A stretch of DNA of 64,000 nucleotides from contig NZ_SDLT01000024.1 in the NCBI RefSeq assembly GCF_004522235.1, positions 62,001 through 126,000 of the forward strand. The letters run 5' to 3'. Origin of the DNA: Amycolatopsis nivea. GTDB taxonomy: Bacteria; Actinomycetota; Actinomycetes; Mycobacteriales; Pseudonocardiaceae. Positions 33,828-41,856 of this stretch are shown piece by piece; within the stretch, counting starts at the first letter, position 1, and each line of letters begins with the position of its first letter. The notes beneath the pieces are model-generated. The model was not told the origin of the DNA, did not search any database, and worked only from the letters and a program-made list of their open reading frames with translations. The position numbers and the translations under genes are program-made.

Positions 33828-34099
33828 CCGCTGCTTCACGGGCGGCGTTCGCTGGCGGTGCTACAGGAGGCTGGGGGTGGGCACGGCAGCGCTCGCGTGA
33901 CCGGCGTGCGAGCCGGGACTGGCGGGACGACCGCAGACCTGGGCGCGCGGGAGCTGGCGGTGCTCGCTGGACTGGCAGGTGTCACGCGAGGCTGACAAGG
34001 CGCTCGCCGGACCGACGCGACACTCGCGGGGCCGACGGCGCTCACCACACCGGCGGCACCACGCGAAACCACCACGGCGCTCTTGCGGAACGCGGCACC
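33828..34099. other. Intergenic DNA before the 205-bp repeats
   Basis: About 270 bp of Gly/Arg/Ala-type composition with no gene. It contains short echoes of the neighbouring repeat (CACACCGGCGGCACC and similar), so it may be an older, decayed copy. I see no hairpin of note. Confidence 0.4.
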
Positions 34100-34708
34100 C
34101 ACGAGACCGGTGCAGCACACCGGTGTCCGTGTCGCCAGCGCGGCCGCTCAACGGGTCTGGCGTCGCTTACGAGACCGGCTGAGGCACGACCGGCGACCAC
34201 ACCGGCGATCCGCCCCGGGTCGGTGCGACGGGTGGTCCCAGTGCGGCGGCGCACCCGGCAGCTCGCCGGCCATCCGCACGCGGGTCACCTGGCCGACGTC
34301 GCGCACGAGGCCGGTGCAGCACACCGGTGTCCGCGTCGCCAGCGCGGCCATTCGCCGAGGCTAGCGCCGCTTACGAGAGTGGCTGAGGCACCACCGGCGA
34401 CCACACCGGCGTGTCCGAGCCAGGCCGGTGCGACGGGTGGTCCCAGTGCGGCCGCTCGCCCGGCAACTCGCCGACCATCCGCACGCGAGTCAGCTCGCCG
34501 AAGCCGCGCACGAGGCCGGTGCAGCACACCGGTATCCGCGTCGCCAGCGCGGCCGCTCGCCGGGTCCGGCGTCGCTTACGAGACCGGCTGAGCCACGACC
34601 GGCGACCACACCGGCGTATCCGCGCCAGGCCGGTGCGACGGGTGGTCCCAGTGCGGCGGCGCGCCCGGCAGCTCTCCCGCCATCCGGACGCGGGTCATCC
34701 GGCCGAAG
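34100..34708. repeat. 205-bp tandem repeat, three copies, carrying a CoA-transferase 3' end
   Basis: The landmark GGTGCGACGGGTGGTCCCAG occurs at 34222, 34427 and 34632, exactly 205 bp apart each time. The stop-codon landmark TTA (minus strand) is at 34167, 34371 and 34576. Each unit contains the last 43-44 codons, the stop and about 70 bp of downstream DNA of the CoA-transferase gene. The middle copy keeps an open frame (RVRMVGELPGERPHWDHPSH, through to a stop); the far copy has a 1-nt deletion between 34202 and 34222. Confidence 0.88.
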
Positions 34709-35943
34709 TCGCTGTCGACCGTCTCGAGGACGTCCGTGTAGTCCACTTCGGACGGTTCCGGATCCTTGCGGCCCAAGGAATCCAGCCACCGTCCGGTGCC
34801 GGCGAGGGACAGGCGGGCGTGCCAGGTGCCGCCGTCGGTGACGGTGCGGCGGAGGGCCGTCATGATGGCGGCGGCGGTGAGCCAGCCGGTGGCGTGGTCC
34901 AGTGCTTGCGCGGGCAGCGGCACCGGGGCGTCGGTGGCGTACTCCTCGGCGATGCCGGACGACATCTGCACGAGGCTGTCGAAGCCGCGGCGGCGGGCCC
35001 ACGGGCCGGTCCAGCCGTATGCCGAGATATCCGCGACCACGAGGCCTGGGCGGAGTTCGGCGAGCTCTTCCGGGCCGAAGCCGATGCGGGCGAGTGCGCC
35101 GGGGCGGAAGGTCTGGAGCAGGACGTCCGCGCGGGCGATGAGCTTCTTCAGCTTCGCGCGGCCGCCCTCGGTGTCGAGTGCGATGAACGCCGAACGCTTG
35201 CCCTGGCCGGTGTCCATGGTCAGGACTGGGATTCGCGGCAGGTGTGCGGCACCGACGTGCAACACGTTCGCGCCGTGCGCCGCCAGCACGCGGCCTGCGA
35301 CGGGTCCGGCGAGGACGTGCGTCAGTTCCAGCACGCGGACGCCGCCCATCGGACGGTCCGAGTCGAACAGCGTGCGCTTTGGGGCGTCGCCGATTCGGTT
35401 CAGCTCGACCAGCGGCAGGTTCGCGACGGCCTGGCCTTGCGGGTGTGCCAGCCAGTCCTCGCGCGAGCGCATCAACGCTGCCGCGCCGCCTGCGGTCACC
35501 ACGGCGGATTCGACCTCTGCCATGGATTTCGCGGCCACGGTCTTGGTTACGGCTTCACGGGTTGCCGGGACGCCGAGCGCCCAGCAGACCGCTGCCTCGT
35601 GCCGTGAGGTGTTGCAGTGCAGCTTGATCCAGCCGTCGGCGGCGCGGTAGTCGCCCGCGATCCTGCCCCACGGGCTCGGTCCGGGCTCGCCGTCGATGCG
35701 CAGCAACTGCTCGCTGCGGAACGCCGCGGCGGCGTGCCGGGTGTCGACCGACACCGTGCCTGGGTCGATGCCGCGCAGCCGCAGCAGCTCACCCGCGGAC
35801 AGGGTGGCCGCGGCGATGCTCGCGGTCGCCATGGCGGGGACCCGGAAGTGTCCGGGCAGCACGGATTCGTCGCCGGTCAAGGACACGGCGGGCAGCGGTT
35901 CCCCGGCGAGCGACTGCCAGGCCCCGGCGAGTACGTCCTGCAC
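34576..35943 (-). CDS. CaiB/BaiF-type CoA-transferase family protein
   Basis: 455 residues from GTG 35943. Class III CoA-transferase fold: VRVLELTHVLAGPVAGRVLA, AHGANVLHVG, KRSAFIALDTEGGRAKLKKL, ADVLLQTFRPGALARIG, VVADISAYGWTGPWARRRGF and DHATGWLTAAAIM. The N-terminal 190 residues are a second, partly degenerate copy of the fold. I did not see a clear catalytic Asp, so the activity is uncertain. It lies 6 bp after hemQ in the heme operon, an unexpected partner. Its 3' end is the parent of the tandem repeat downstream. Confidence 0.82.
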   Translation of the reverse strand: MQDVLAGAWQSLAGEPLPAVSLTGDESVLPGHFRVPAMATASIAAATLSAGELLRLRGIDPGTVSVDTRHAAAAFRSEQLLRIDGEPGPSPWGRIAGDYRAADGWIKLHCNTSRHEAAVCWALGVPATREAVTKTVAAKSMAEVESAVVTAGGAAALMRSREDWLAHPQGQAVANLPLVELNRIGDAPKRTLFDSDRPMGGVRVLELTHVLAGPVAGRVLAAHGANVLHVGAAHLPRIPVLTMDTGQGKRSAFIALDTEGGRAKLKKLIARADVLLQTFRPGALARIGFGPEELAELRPGLVVADISAYGWTGPWARRRGFDSLVQMSSGIAEEYATDAPVPLPAQALDHATGWLTAAAIMTALRRTVTDGGTWHARLSLAGTGRWLDSLGRKDPEPSEVDYTDVLETVDSDFGRMTRVRMAGELPGAPPHWDHPSHRPGADTPVWSPVVAQPVS

Positions 35944-35949
35944 CGGCGG

Positions 35950-36642
35950 TTACGGCAGAGCCGCGACGAGTTCGGCGGGCGGCACCTTCGTGCCGGTGTA
36001 GAACGGGATTTCGACGCGCACGTGGCGACGCGCCTCGGTGTTGCGCAGGTGGCGCATCAGGTCGACGATCCGGTGCAGTTCGTCGGCCTCGAACGCGAGA
36101 ATCCACTCGTAGTCGCCGAGCGCGAACGACGCGACGGTGTTGGCGCGCACGTCCGGGTAGTCCCGCGCCTCCTTGCCGTGGTCGGCCAGCATCTTGCGCC
36201 GGTCCTCGTCAGGCAGCAGGTACCAGTCGTAGGACCGGACGAACGGGTACACGCAGATGTACTTGCGCGATTCCTCGCCGGCCAGGAACGCGGGCACGTG
36301 GCTCTTGTTGAACTCGGCGGGACGGTGCAGCGCGGTCTGGCTCCAGACCGGCGTGGACGCGCGGCCGAGCGGCGTGCGCCGGAACCCGGTGTAGGCGGCC
36401 TGGACCTGCTCGATCTCCTCGGCGTGCCACCAGATCATGTAGTCCGCGTCAGCCCGGAGGCCGGACACGTCGTACACGCCCCGGACGACGACGCCCTTGG
36501 CCTCGAGCCCGTCGAGGTACTCGGCCGTCTCCCGGCCCGCGGCGCCGCGGTCCTCCCCCAACTTCCCCGGTTCGATCCGGAAGACCGACCACGTGGTGTA
36601 GCGGATCGTGTCGTTGAGTTCGTTGTAATTCAGCCGCGCCAT
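35950..36642 (-). CDS. hemQ: Hydrogen peroxide-dependent heme synthase (coproheme decarboxylase)
   Basis: 230 residues, chlorite-dismutase-like fold. It makes heme b from coproheme in Gram-positive bacteria. Visible: TTWSVFRIEPG, DADYMIWWHAEEIEQVQ, KYICVYPFVRSYDWYLLP (the YxxxRS..WY region), MLADHG (proximal His region), and FALGDYEWILAFEADELHRIVDLM. Start ATG 36642. Third gene of hemE-cgoX-hemQ, separated by 46 bp from cgoX. Confidence 0.95.
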   Translation of the reverse strand: MARLNYNELNDTIRYTTWSVFRIEPGKLGEDRGAAGRETAEYLDGLEAKGVVVRGVYDVSGLRADADYMIWWHAEEIEQVQAAYTGFRRTPLGRASTPVWSQTALHRPAEFNKSHVPAFLAGEESRKYICVYPFVRSYDWYLLPDEDRRKMLADHGKEARDYPDVRANTVASFALGDYEWILAFEADELHRIVDLMRHLRNTEARRHVRVEIPFYTGTKVPPAELVAALP

Positions 36643-36688
36643 GACTCCATCCTGGCACTCCTCGCCCGGCGATCGCCATGGGGCTCCG

Positions 36689-38098
36689 TCACACGAAGAG
36701 CTGCTCCGCGATCCGGCGGGCAGCGGCGTCGGCCGTGGCCACGCACGCGGGCAGGCCGACGCCGTGCAGCGTGGCGCCCGCCACTGCCAGGCCCGGGACA
36801 TCCGCGACTGCCTTCTCGATCCGGGTCACCCGCTCCAGGTGGCCGGTGCCGTACTGCGGGAGGCCGCCGCCCCAGCGAGTCACCAGGGTGTCGATCGGCT
36901 TCGCAGTGACGCCGGCGAGCCGGGCCAGGTCCGCGCGGACTGCTGCGACCAGGGCATCGTCGTCGCCGTTCAGCGCGCCGGGCTCGCCGAACCGGCCGAC
37001 CGAACCGCGCACCAGCACCGGTCCGGCTGCACCGAGGTGAGCCCACTTGTTCGACGAAAACGTGAACGCCTTGGACGCGTACGGCACGCCTTCCGCGTCC
37101 CGCTCCCCCGCGCCGATGAGGATTCCGGACGCGTCCGGCAGCTCAGTGCAGGGCGGGAACGCGAACGCGACGACTGCCATCGACGCCAGTTCCACCTCGC
37201 CGAACGCGGTCGAAGCCGCCGGGACCACCCCATCGAGCAGTTTCCGGGCGGCTGGCGCGGGCACGGCGAGCAGCACCGCGTCCGCGTCCACCGGGCTGTC
37301 GGCAGGCGCGTGCGCTGGCGCGGCAGCACCGAATTCGAGACGCCATCCGGACGGCGTCCGTGTCAGCGCGCGGACCGTCGACGAGGTGCGCAGTTCGGCA
37401 CCGGAAAGCTCCAGCAATCGGTCGAGCAAGCCTCGCAAGCCGCCGGTGAGGCTGCCGAAAACCGGTGCGGTGCCCGGCGTTTTCGGCAGCAGCGACGCTG
37501 CGGCCTCGGTGAGGGAACCTGCTCCGCTTTCGATCGCGTTGGCCAGGCCAGGCATCGTCGCGCGGAGGCCGAGGCCGTCGGCACCGCCCGCGTACACGCC
37601 GCCCAGCAGCGGGTCGACCAGCCGGTCTACCAGCTCATCTCCGAAGCGCGTGCGCAGCAAGGGCCCGAGCGGCACGTCGCCCTCGCCCAGTTCGACCGGG
37701 CCCAGCGAGCGTTCCTTCTCGACCGCGCTCCGGCCGTCCTCGGACAGCACGCCCGCGACCGAGTCCGCGGACGCCGGGACTCCCATCACGGTGCCGGGCG
37801 GCAGGCTCTGCACCGAACCGCCGGCGTGGATTTTGGCGCGCGCCTTCGTCGGATGCACCAGGTGATCGGCGAGGCCAACCTCCTCGACCAGCGAAACCAT
37901 CTCGGGCCGCCGGGCGAGGAACGCCTCGGCCCCGACGTCGTAGCTGACCCCGCCGACCTCCGCCGTGCGCAGCTTGCCGCCGATCGCGGGCGTGCTCTCG
38001 AAAACGGTGATCGTCACCCGGTCGCCGAGCAGCCGGCGCACCCGGTACGCCGCGACCAGCCCGGAGATCCCGCCGCCGACGACCGCGACGTGTTTCAC
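36689..38098 (-). CDS. cgoX: Coproporphyrinogen III oxidase / protoporphyrinogen oxidase
   Basis: 469 residues from GTG 38098. FAD-binding Rossmann motif VAVVGGGISGLVAAYR at the N-terminus, then TVFESTPAIGGKLRT and SYDVGAEAFLARRPE; further LLGGVYAGGADGLGLRATMP and the C-terminal FAD motif VAGATLHGVGLPACV. In actinobacteria this HemY-type enzyme oxidises coproporphyrinogen III, and HemQ finishes the pathway. Start overlaps the hemE stop by 4 bp. Older annotations use hemY or hemG. Confidence 0.93.
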   Translation of the reverse strand: MKHVAVVGGGISGLVAAYRVRRLLGDRVTITVFESTPAIGGKLRTAEVGGVSYDVGAEAFLARRPEMVSLVEEVGLADHLVHPTKARAKIHAGGSVQSLPPGTVMGVPASADSVAGVLSEDGRSAVEKERSLGPVELGEGDVPLGPLLRTRFGDELVDRLVDPLLGGVYAGGADGLGLRATMPGLANAIESGAGSLTEAAASLLPKTPGTAPVFGSLTGGLRGLLDRLLELSGAELRTSSTVRALTRTPSGWRLEFGAAAPAHAPADSPVDADAVLLAVPAPAARKLLDGVVPAASTAFGEVELASMAVVAFAFPPCTELPDASGILIGAGERDAEGVPYASKAFTFSSNKWAHLGAAGPVLVRGSVGRFGEPGALNGDDDALVAAVRADLARLAGVTAKPIDTLVTRWGGGLPQYGTGHLERVTRIEKAVADVPGLAVAGATLHGVGLPACVATADAAARRIAEQLFV

Positions 38099-39177
38099 AG
38101 CGAGTGCACCAGGTCGACGACCCGCTTCAGCACCTCCGGATCGACGCTCGGCAGCACGCCGTGGCCGAGGTTGAAGACGTGTCCGCGAGCCGCGCGGCCC
38201 TCTTCGACGATCCGGCGCACCTCGGCCTCCAGGACCGGCCACGACGCGTACAGCAGCGCCGGGTCGAGGTTTCCCTGCACGGACACCTTGCCGCCGAGCC
38301 GGTGGACCGCGACGTCGAGCGGGATCCGCCAGTCGACGCCGACCACGTCCGCGCCCGCCTCGCGCATCGCGCCGAGCAGTTCGCCGGTGCCGACGCCGAA
38401 GTGGATCCGCGGCACGCCGTACTCGCCGGCCACGGCCAGCACCCGGGTCGAATGCGGCAGCACGAACTCGCGGTAGTCGCGCTCGGACAGCGCACCGGCC
38501 CACGAGTCGAACAGCTGCACCGCGTCGACGCCCGCGTCGAGCTGGGCGCGCAGGAACGTGGCGGCGATGTCGGCGAGGCGCGCGGCGAGGTCGTGCCAGA
38601 CCTCGGGCTGCGAGTGCATCAGGGCTTTGGTGTGCTCGTGGTTGCGGCTCGGGCCGCCCTCGATCAGGTAGCTGGCCAGCGTGAACGGCGCGCCGGCGAA
38701 CCCGATCAGCGGCGTTTCGCCGAGCCGCTCCACCAGCAGACGGACGCCCTCGGCGACCTTGCCGACCTGCTCCGGTTCGAGCTTCGGCAGCGCGCGCACG
38801 GCGTCCGCGTCGCGCACCGGCGAGGCCACGACCGGGCCGGTGCCGGGGACGATGTCGATGTCGACGCCCGCCGCCTTGAGCGGGACCACGATGTCGCTGA
38901 ACAGGATCGCCGCGTCGACGCCCAGCCGGCGGACCGGCTGCATCGTGATCTCGGCGAGCATCTCCGGGTCGAAGCACGCGTCGAGCATCGGGACGCCCTC
39001 GCGCAGCGCGCGGTACTCCGGCAGCGAACGACCGGCCTGGCGCATGAACCACACCGGAACGTGCGCGGGCCGCTCCCCGCGCGCGGCGGCGAGGAAGGCC
39101 GACCCGGGCAGGGCGCGACGGGGCGAAACGGACGGAGCGCCGACGGGCGCGGACGAAACCTGAGGCACGAACCCCAT
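38095..39177 (-). CDS. hemE: Uroporphyrinogen decarboxylase
   Basis: 360 residues. Signature PVWFMRQAGRSLPEYR near the N-terminus, AILFSDIVVPLKAAGVD, GFAGAPFTLASYLIEGGPS, QLFDSWAGALS and VQGNLDPALL, with NLGHGVLPSVDPE at the end. It decarboxylates uroporphyrinogen III to coproporphyrinogen III. First gene of the heme operon; the upstream 500 bp is a repeat array rather than an obvious promoter region. Confidence 0.96.
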   Translation of the reverse strand: MGFVPQVSSAPVGAPSVSPRRALPGSAFLAAARGERPAHVPVWFMRQAGRSLPEYRALREGVPMLDACFDPEMLAEITMQPVRRLGVDAAILFSDIVVPLKAAGVDIDIVPGTGPVVASPVRDADAVRALPKLEPEQVGKVAEGVRLLVERLGETPLIGFAGAPFTLASYLIEGGPSRNHEHTKALMHSQPEVWHDLAARLADIAATFLRAQLDAGVDAVQLFDSWAGALSERDYREFVLPHSTRVLAVAGEYGVPRIHFGVGTGELLGAMREAGADVVGVDWRIPLDVAVHRLGGKVSVQGNLDPALLYASWPVLEAEVRRIVEEGRAARGHVFNLGHGVLPSVDPEVLKRVVDLVHSL

Positions 39178-39239
39178 GGTCCCACGCGGGCCCGACAGTC
39201 CCGGGCCGCCCCGTGCCCAACGCTCCCTGGCTCGGCGCT

Positions 39240-39600
39240 GCGTCTTCCGCGGAGCGAGAGTCCGCCCAGCACAGCACGGCCGAGCAGATCCGCGAGGGAA
39301 CCCTGGGGAACGCGCCCAGCCCCGGCGCTGCGTCTACCGCAGACCGAAGGTGCGCCCAGCACAGCGCGCTGATCAGGTCCGCGAGGGGGACTCTGGAGAC
39401 GCACCCAGCCCCTACCCCAGAACGAGGGTCCGCCCAGCACAGCACGGCCGCGCAGATCCGCGAGGCGAGCCCTGGGGGAACGCGCCCAACCCGGCACCGC
39501 ATCTGCCCCAGAGCAAGAATCCGCCCAGCACAGCGCAGCACCTACCCCAGAACGAGGGTCCGCCCAGCACGGCGCGCTGATTAGGTCCACGGGGGGAAAC
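39240..39600. repeat. Diverged tandem repeat upstream of hemE, about 80-90 bp unit
   Basis: The block TCCGCCCAGCACAGC recurs at 39261, 39351 (one change), 39429, 39520 and 39559, giving steps of 90, 78, 91 and 39 bp. Each unit also carries GCGCTGCGTCT.CCGC-like and CAGATCCGCGAGGG-like blocks. In minus-strand translation it looks like a protein repeat (SALCWADPRS), but the frame changes between units, so I do not think it is coding. Confidence 0.6.
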
Positions 39601-39655
39601 TCTGGGGAATCCACGAGGGGAACTCTGGGGAATCTGATTCCCTCTCCCCCTAGCA
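39601..39655. repeat. GGGAATC-T-GATTCCC palindromic element
   Basis: Perfect 7-bp palindrome (39628-39642) inside repeated ACTCTGGGGAATC blocks, ending in a C-rich run. It is similar in style to the hairpin cluster at 23.8 kb. It has no gene and no clear promoter role. Confidence 0.4.
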
Positions 39656-39832
39656 AGGGAAGCGGAAGGCCGCCGGAGCCGTCCCGTGGTCTGATTCCGT
39701 CACGGACCTCCACATGCCGCGGCCCCGCGCAGGGGAGGCGGAGGGCAGCCGAAGCGGTCCCGTGGGTCGCGGGTCGGTCTCGCTCGGCGCGCCTGCGTCC
39801 GCAACCGGGTGTCGCCGCCCTACAGTCGGAGC

Positions 39833-40396
39833 GTGACCGCGATGACGCCAGTGCCCGATCTCTTCCGCGAAGCCGTCGCGGCGCTGCAAGCCGTCCGGCC
39901 GCGCCCGGAGATCCGCCTGGAGACGATGCGTGCGCCGCAGCGGCTCGCGCCGTGGTCCTATGCGTTGAGCTGCGACGTTTCCGGGCCCGCAGACGTGCTG
40001 GCGTCCGGCAGGCTGGTGCTGCTGCACGACCCGGACGGCCAGGAGGGCTGGGACGGCGTGCTGCGGCTGGTCATGTACGTCCGCGCCGAGCTCGACCGCG
40101 AGCTGGCCACGGACCCGTTCCTCCCGGCGGTCGGCTGGTCGTGGCTCACCGACGCGCTGGAGGCCTCCGGAGCGTCGTGGAAGGCGCTCGGCGGCACCGT
40201 CACCGAGACGTCCTCGGCCCGGTTCGGCGACATCTCCGGTCCGGCCCGCACCGACGACCTCGAGCTGCGGGCGTCCTGGACCCCCACCGACGGCGCGCTC
40301 GGGCCGCACGGGCTCGCGTTCTGCCAGGTGATGGCGAGCGTCGTGGGGCTGCCTCCGGTGGGCGTCACGCTGTTCGAGCAGCGGCAGAGCTCCTGA
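39833..40396 (+). CDS. DUF3000 family protein
   Basis: 187 residues from GTG 39833 (ATG 39842 also possible). Family features: FREAVAALQAVRPRPEIRLE, PQRLAPWSYALSCDVSGP, GRLVLLHDPDGQEGWDG, the acidic SVGWSWLTD-like segment (here VGWSWLTDALE), and TSSARFGDISGP. Conserved in actinobacteria, often next to the RNase D gene, as here. Function unknown; cytosolic. Confidence 0.88.
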   Translation: MTAMTPVPDLFREAVAALQAVRPRPEIRLETMRAPQRLAPWSYALSCDVSGPADVLASGRLVLLHDPDGQEGWDGVLRLVMYVRAELDRELATDPFLPAVGWSWLTDALEASGASWKALGGTVTETSSARFGDISGPARTDDLELRASWTPTDGALGPHGLAFCQVMASVVGLPPVGVTLFEQRQSS

Positions 40397-41068
40397 TTTC
40401 CTAAGTTCACCCGGTCGGGCAGCGTCTCCGCCGCGCTTGCACGCGCACGAACGCGCCTTCCCGGGCGGATCCGGGCCCCCGCGGCGCTCCGGCGGGATCT
40501 TCGGCGGGGCTTCCGGGCGTCCGCTCCCGACCGTCCATCGTGGACCGCAGCGGGCGCTGCTCCGGATGCTGCACGTTCGTGGCCGGGCGTGATCACAGGC
40601 AGTGAACCCCCGGTAACCAGCTCCGACGCGGTTTCCGGGCCCTTTCCGGGCACTCCGGCCAGGAGCGGGCGGCCGCGCGGCGCGGGCGACAAAACATGAA
40701 AGAAAATGATCTTGCCCCGGCCGGGGCGCATTTCCGGATCCGGATCGCGGGGGCGGCGGCCCGGCTCCGCGAGCACCCGCAGGTGCACGGGCCATCTGCA
40801 CGCCCGTTTCATTGCCGGTAACTCAGGTGCATCGCAGCCCGGTCGTCAGTTGTTAACAAGACTTCGATCGTTAGTCCGATCGTGTTACAACGACCTCGCT
40901 GAGTGACGAACTGTTTCGGATAGATACCCATTCGATCCCCCCGCAACGGCGTCCGGACGGCTACAGTGCCTGGGACGACACCACTTTCGGTCTAAAGCTG
41001 GCGCGGCTGAACGGCCGAAGGTCCCGGTGCCGGTCGGGGGGCACGACCGACTCCAGGGAGGTAGTGAC
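40397..41068. other. Intergenic region with the response-regulator promoter
   Basis: About 670 bp without a convincing gene. The first 300 bp is GC-rich and featureless. From 40845 the sequence becomes AT-richer (TTGTTAACAAGACTTCGATCG, then TTAGTCCGATCGTGTTACAAC), with nested palindromes GTTAAC and a CGATCG repeated at 40865 and 40878; this is the likely promoter and operator region for the LuxR-type gene. Confidence 0.5.
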
Positions 41069-41785
41069 GTGGCTACCGTCGGCTTATCTCAGGCCGTCCG
41101 ATCCACGCCAGCCGGCGCCTTGCCGGCGAGCATGGTTCCGCACCCGCGGGAAGAGCTTTTTTCCGTGTTGGTGGTCGATGACCACCCGCTGTTGAGGGAG
41201 GCAATCGCAGCACGACTCGCACAAATGGGTGCGGGCACTGTCCACGAAGCCGCCACGGTGGCCGAGGCGAGGGCGCGAGCACAGGCCACCGGCCCGTGCG
41301 ACCTGGCGATCCTCGATCTCGGACTGCCGGACGGCAGCGGAATCGAACTGGTTACGGAACTCCGTAGCCACGGCTGGCCGCGCGTGGTGGTCCTGGCATC
41401 CTCCGACGACCCGTACGCGGTGCGCTCCGCGTTCCAGGCCGGAGCTCAGGCGTACCTGCTGAAGTCGGCGTCGCCGGTGGTGGTCACCGACGGCGTGCGC
41501 CGGGTTCTCGAAGGCGGCGTTTACGCCGACCCGAGCGTGGCCCCGGTCCTGGCGACCGGCACGCGAGTGGCGGGCACCGACAACACCCCGCGCGAGCTGT
41601 CGGCTCGCGAGGTGGAGGTGCTCCAGCTCGTCGCGGACGGGCAGTCGAACAAGGAGATCGGGGAGGAGCTTTCCCTCTCCGCGCTCACCGTCAAGTCCCA
41701 CCTGTCCCGCATCGGGCGCAAGCTCGGCACGGGCGACCGGGCGCAGATGGTCGCGCTGGCGATGCGAGCCGGCGTGATCCGCTGA
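41069..41785 (+). CDS. Response regulator with LuxR-type HTH (orphan)
   Basis: 238 residues from GTG 41069 (GGGAGG upstream). An N-terminal leader of about 30 residues precedes the receiver domain: VVDDHP, phospho-acceptor Asp 83 in AILDLGLPDGSG, and the conserved Lys in AYLLKSA. The C-terminal LuxR HTH reads LSAREVEVLQLVADGQSNKE then LSLSALTVKSHLSRIGRKLG. No histidine kinase gene is nearby. The long upstream region suggests complex control. Confidence 0.92.
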   Translation: MATVGLSQAVRSTPAGALPASMVPHPREELFSVLVVDDHPLLREAIAARLAQMGAGTVHEAATVAEARARAQATGPCDLAILDLGLPDGSGIELVTELRSHGWPRVVVLASSDDPYAVRSAFQAGAQAYLLKSASPVVVTDGVRRVLEGGVYADPSVAPVLATGTRVAGTDNTPRELSAREVEVLQLVADGQSNKEIGEELSLSALTVKSHLSRIGRKLGTGDRAQMVALAMRAGVIR

Positions 41786-41812
41786 CGACGACGAACCCCG
41801 TCCCTGCGGGGC

Positions 41813-41836
41813 GGGCGGACCAGGCGCGGTCCGCCC
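41813..41836. terminator. Stem-loop between the response regulator and rnd
   Basis: 9-bp stem GGGCGGACC / GGTCCGCCC with a 6-nt loop, 28 bp after the response-regulator stop. It probably terminates that transcript; there is no T-run. Confidence 0.6.
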
Positions 41837-41856
41837 GTCCCGTAGGGTCGTCGGAC

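Noticed and set aside
39240..39541. Possible cysteine/tryptophan-rich repeat protein (SALCWADPRS units) on the minus strand
   Set aside because: The phrase recurs in different frames between units and there is no consistent start or ribosome-binding site; it is better explained as a DNA repeat.
40397..40900. Minus-strand ORFs of 284 and 383 codons over the DUF3000 gene and upstream gap
   Set aside because: No domain, R/P/G-rich composition, and DUF3000 on the plus strand is a recognised family.
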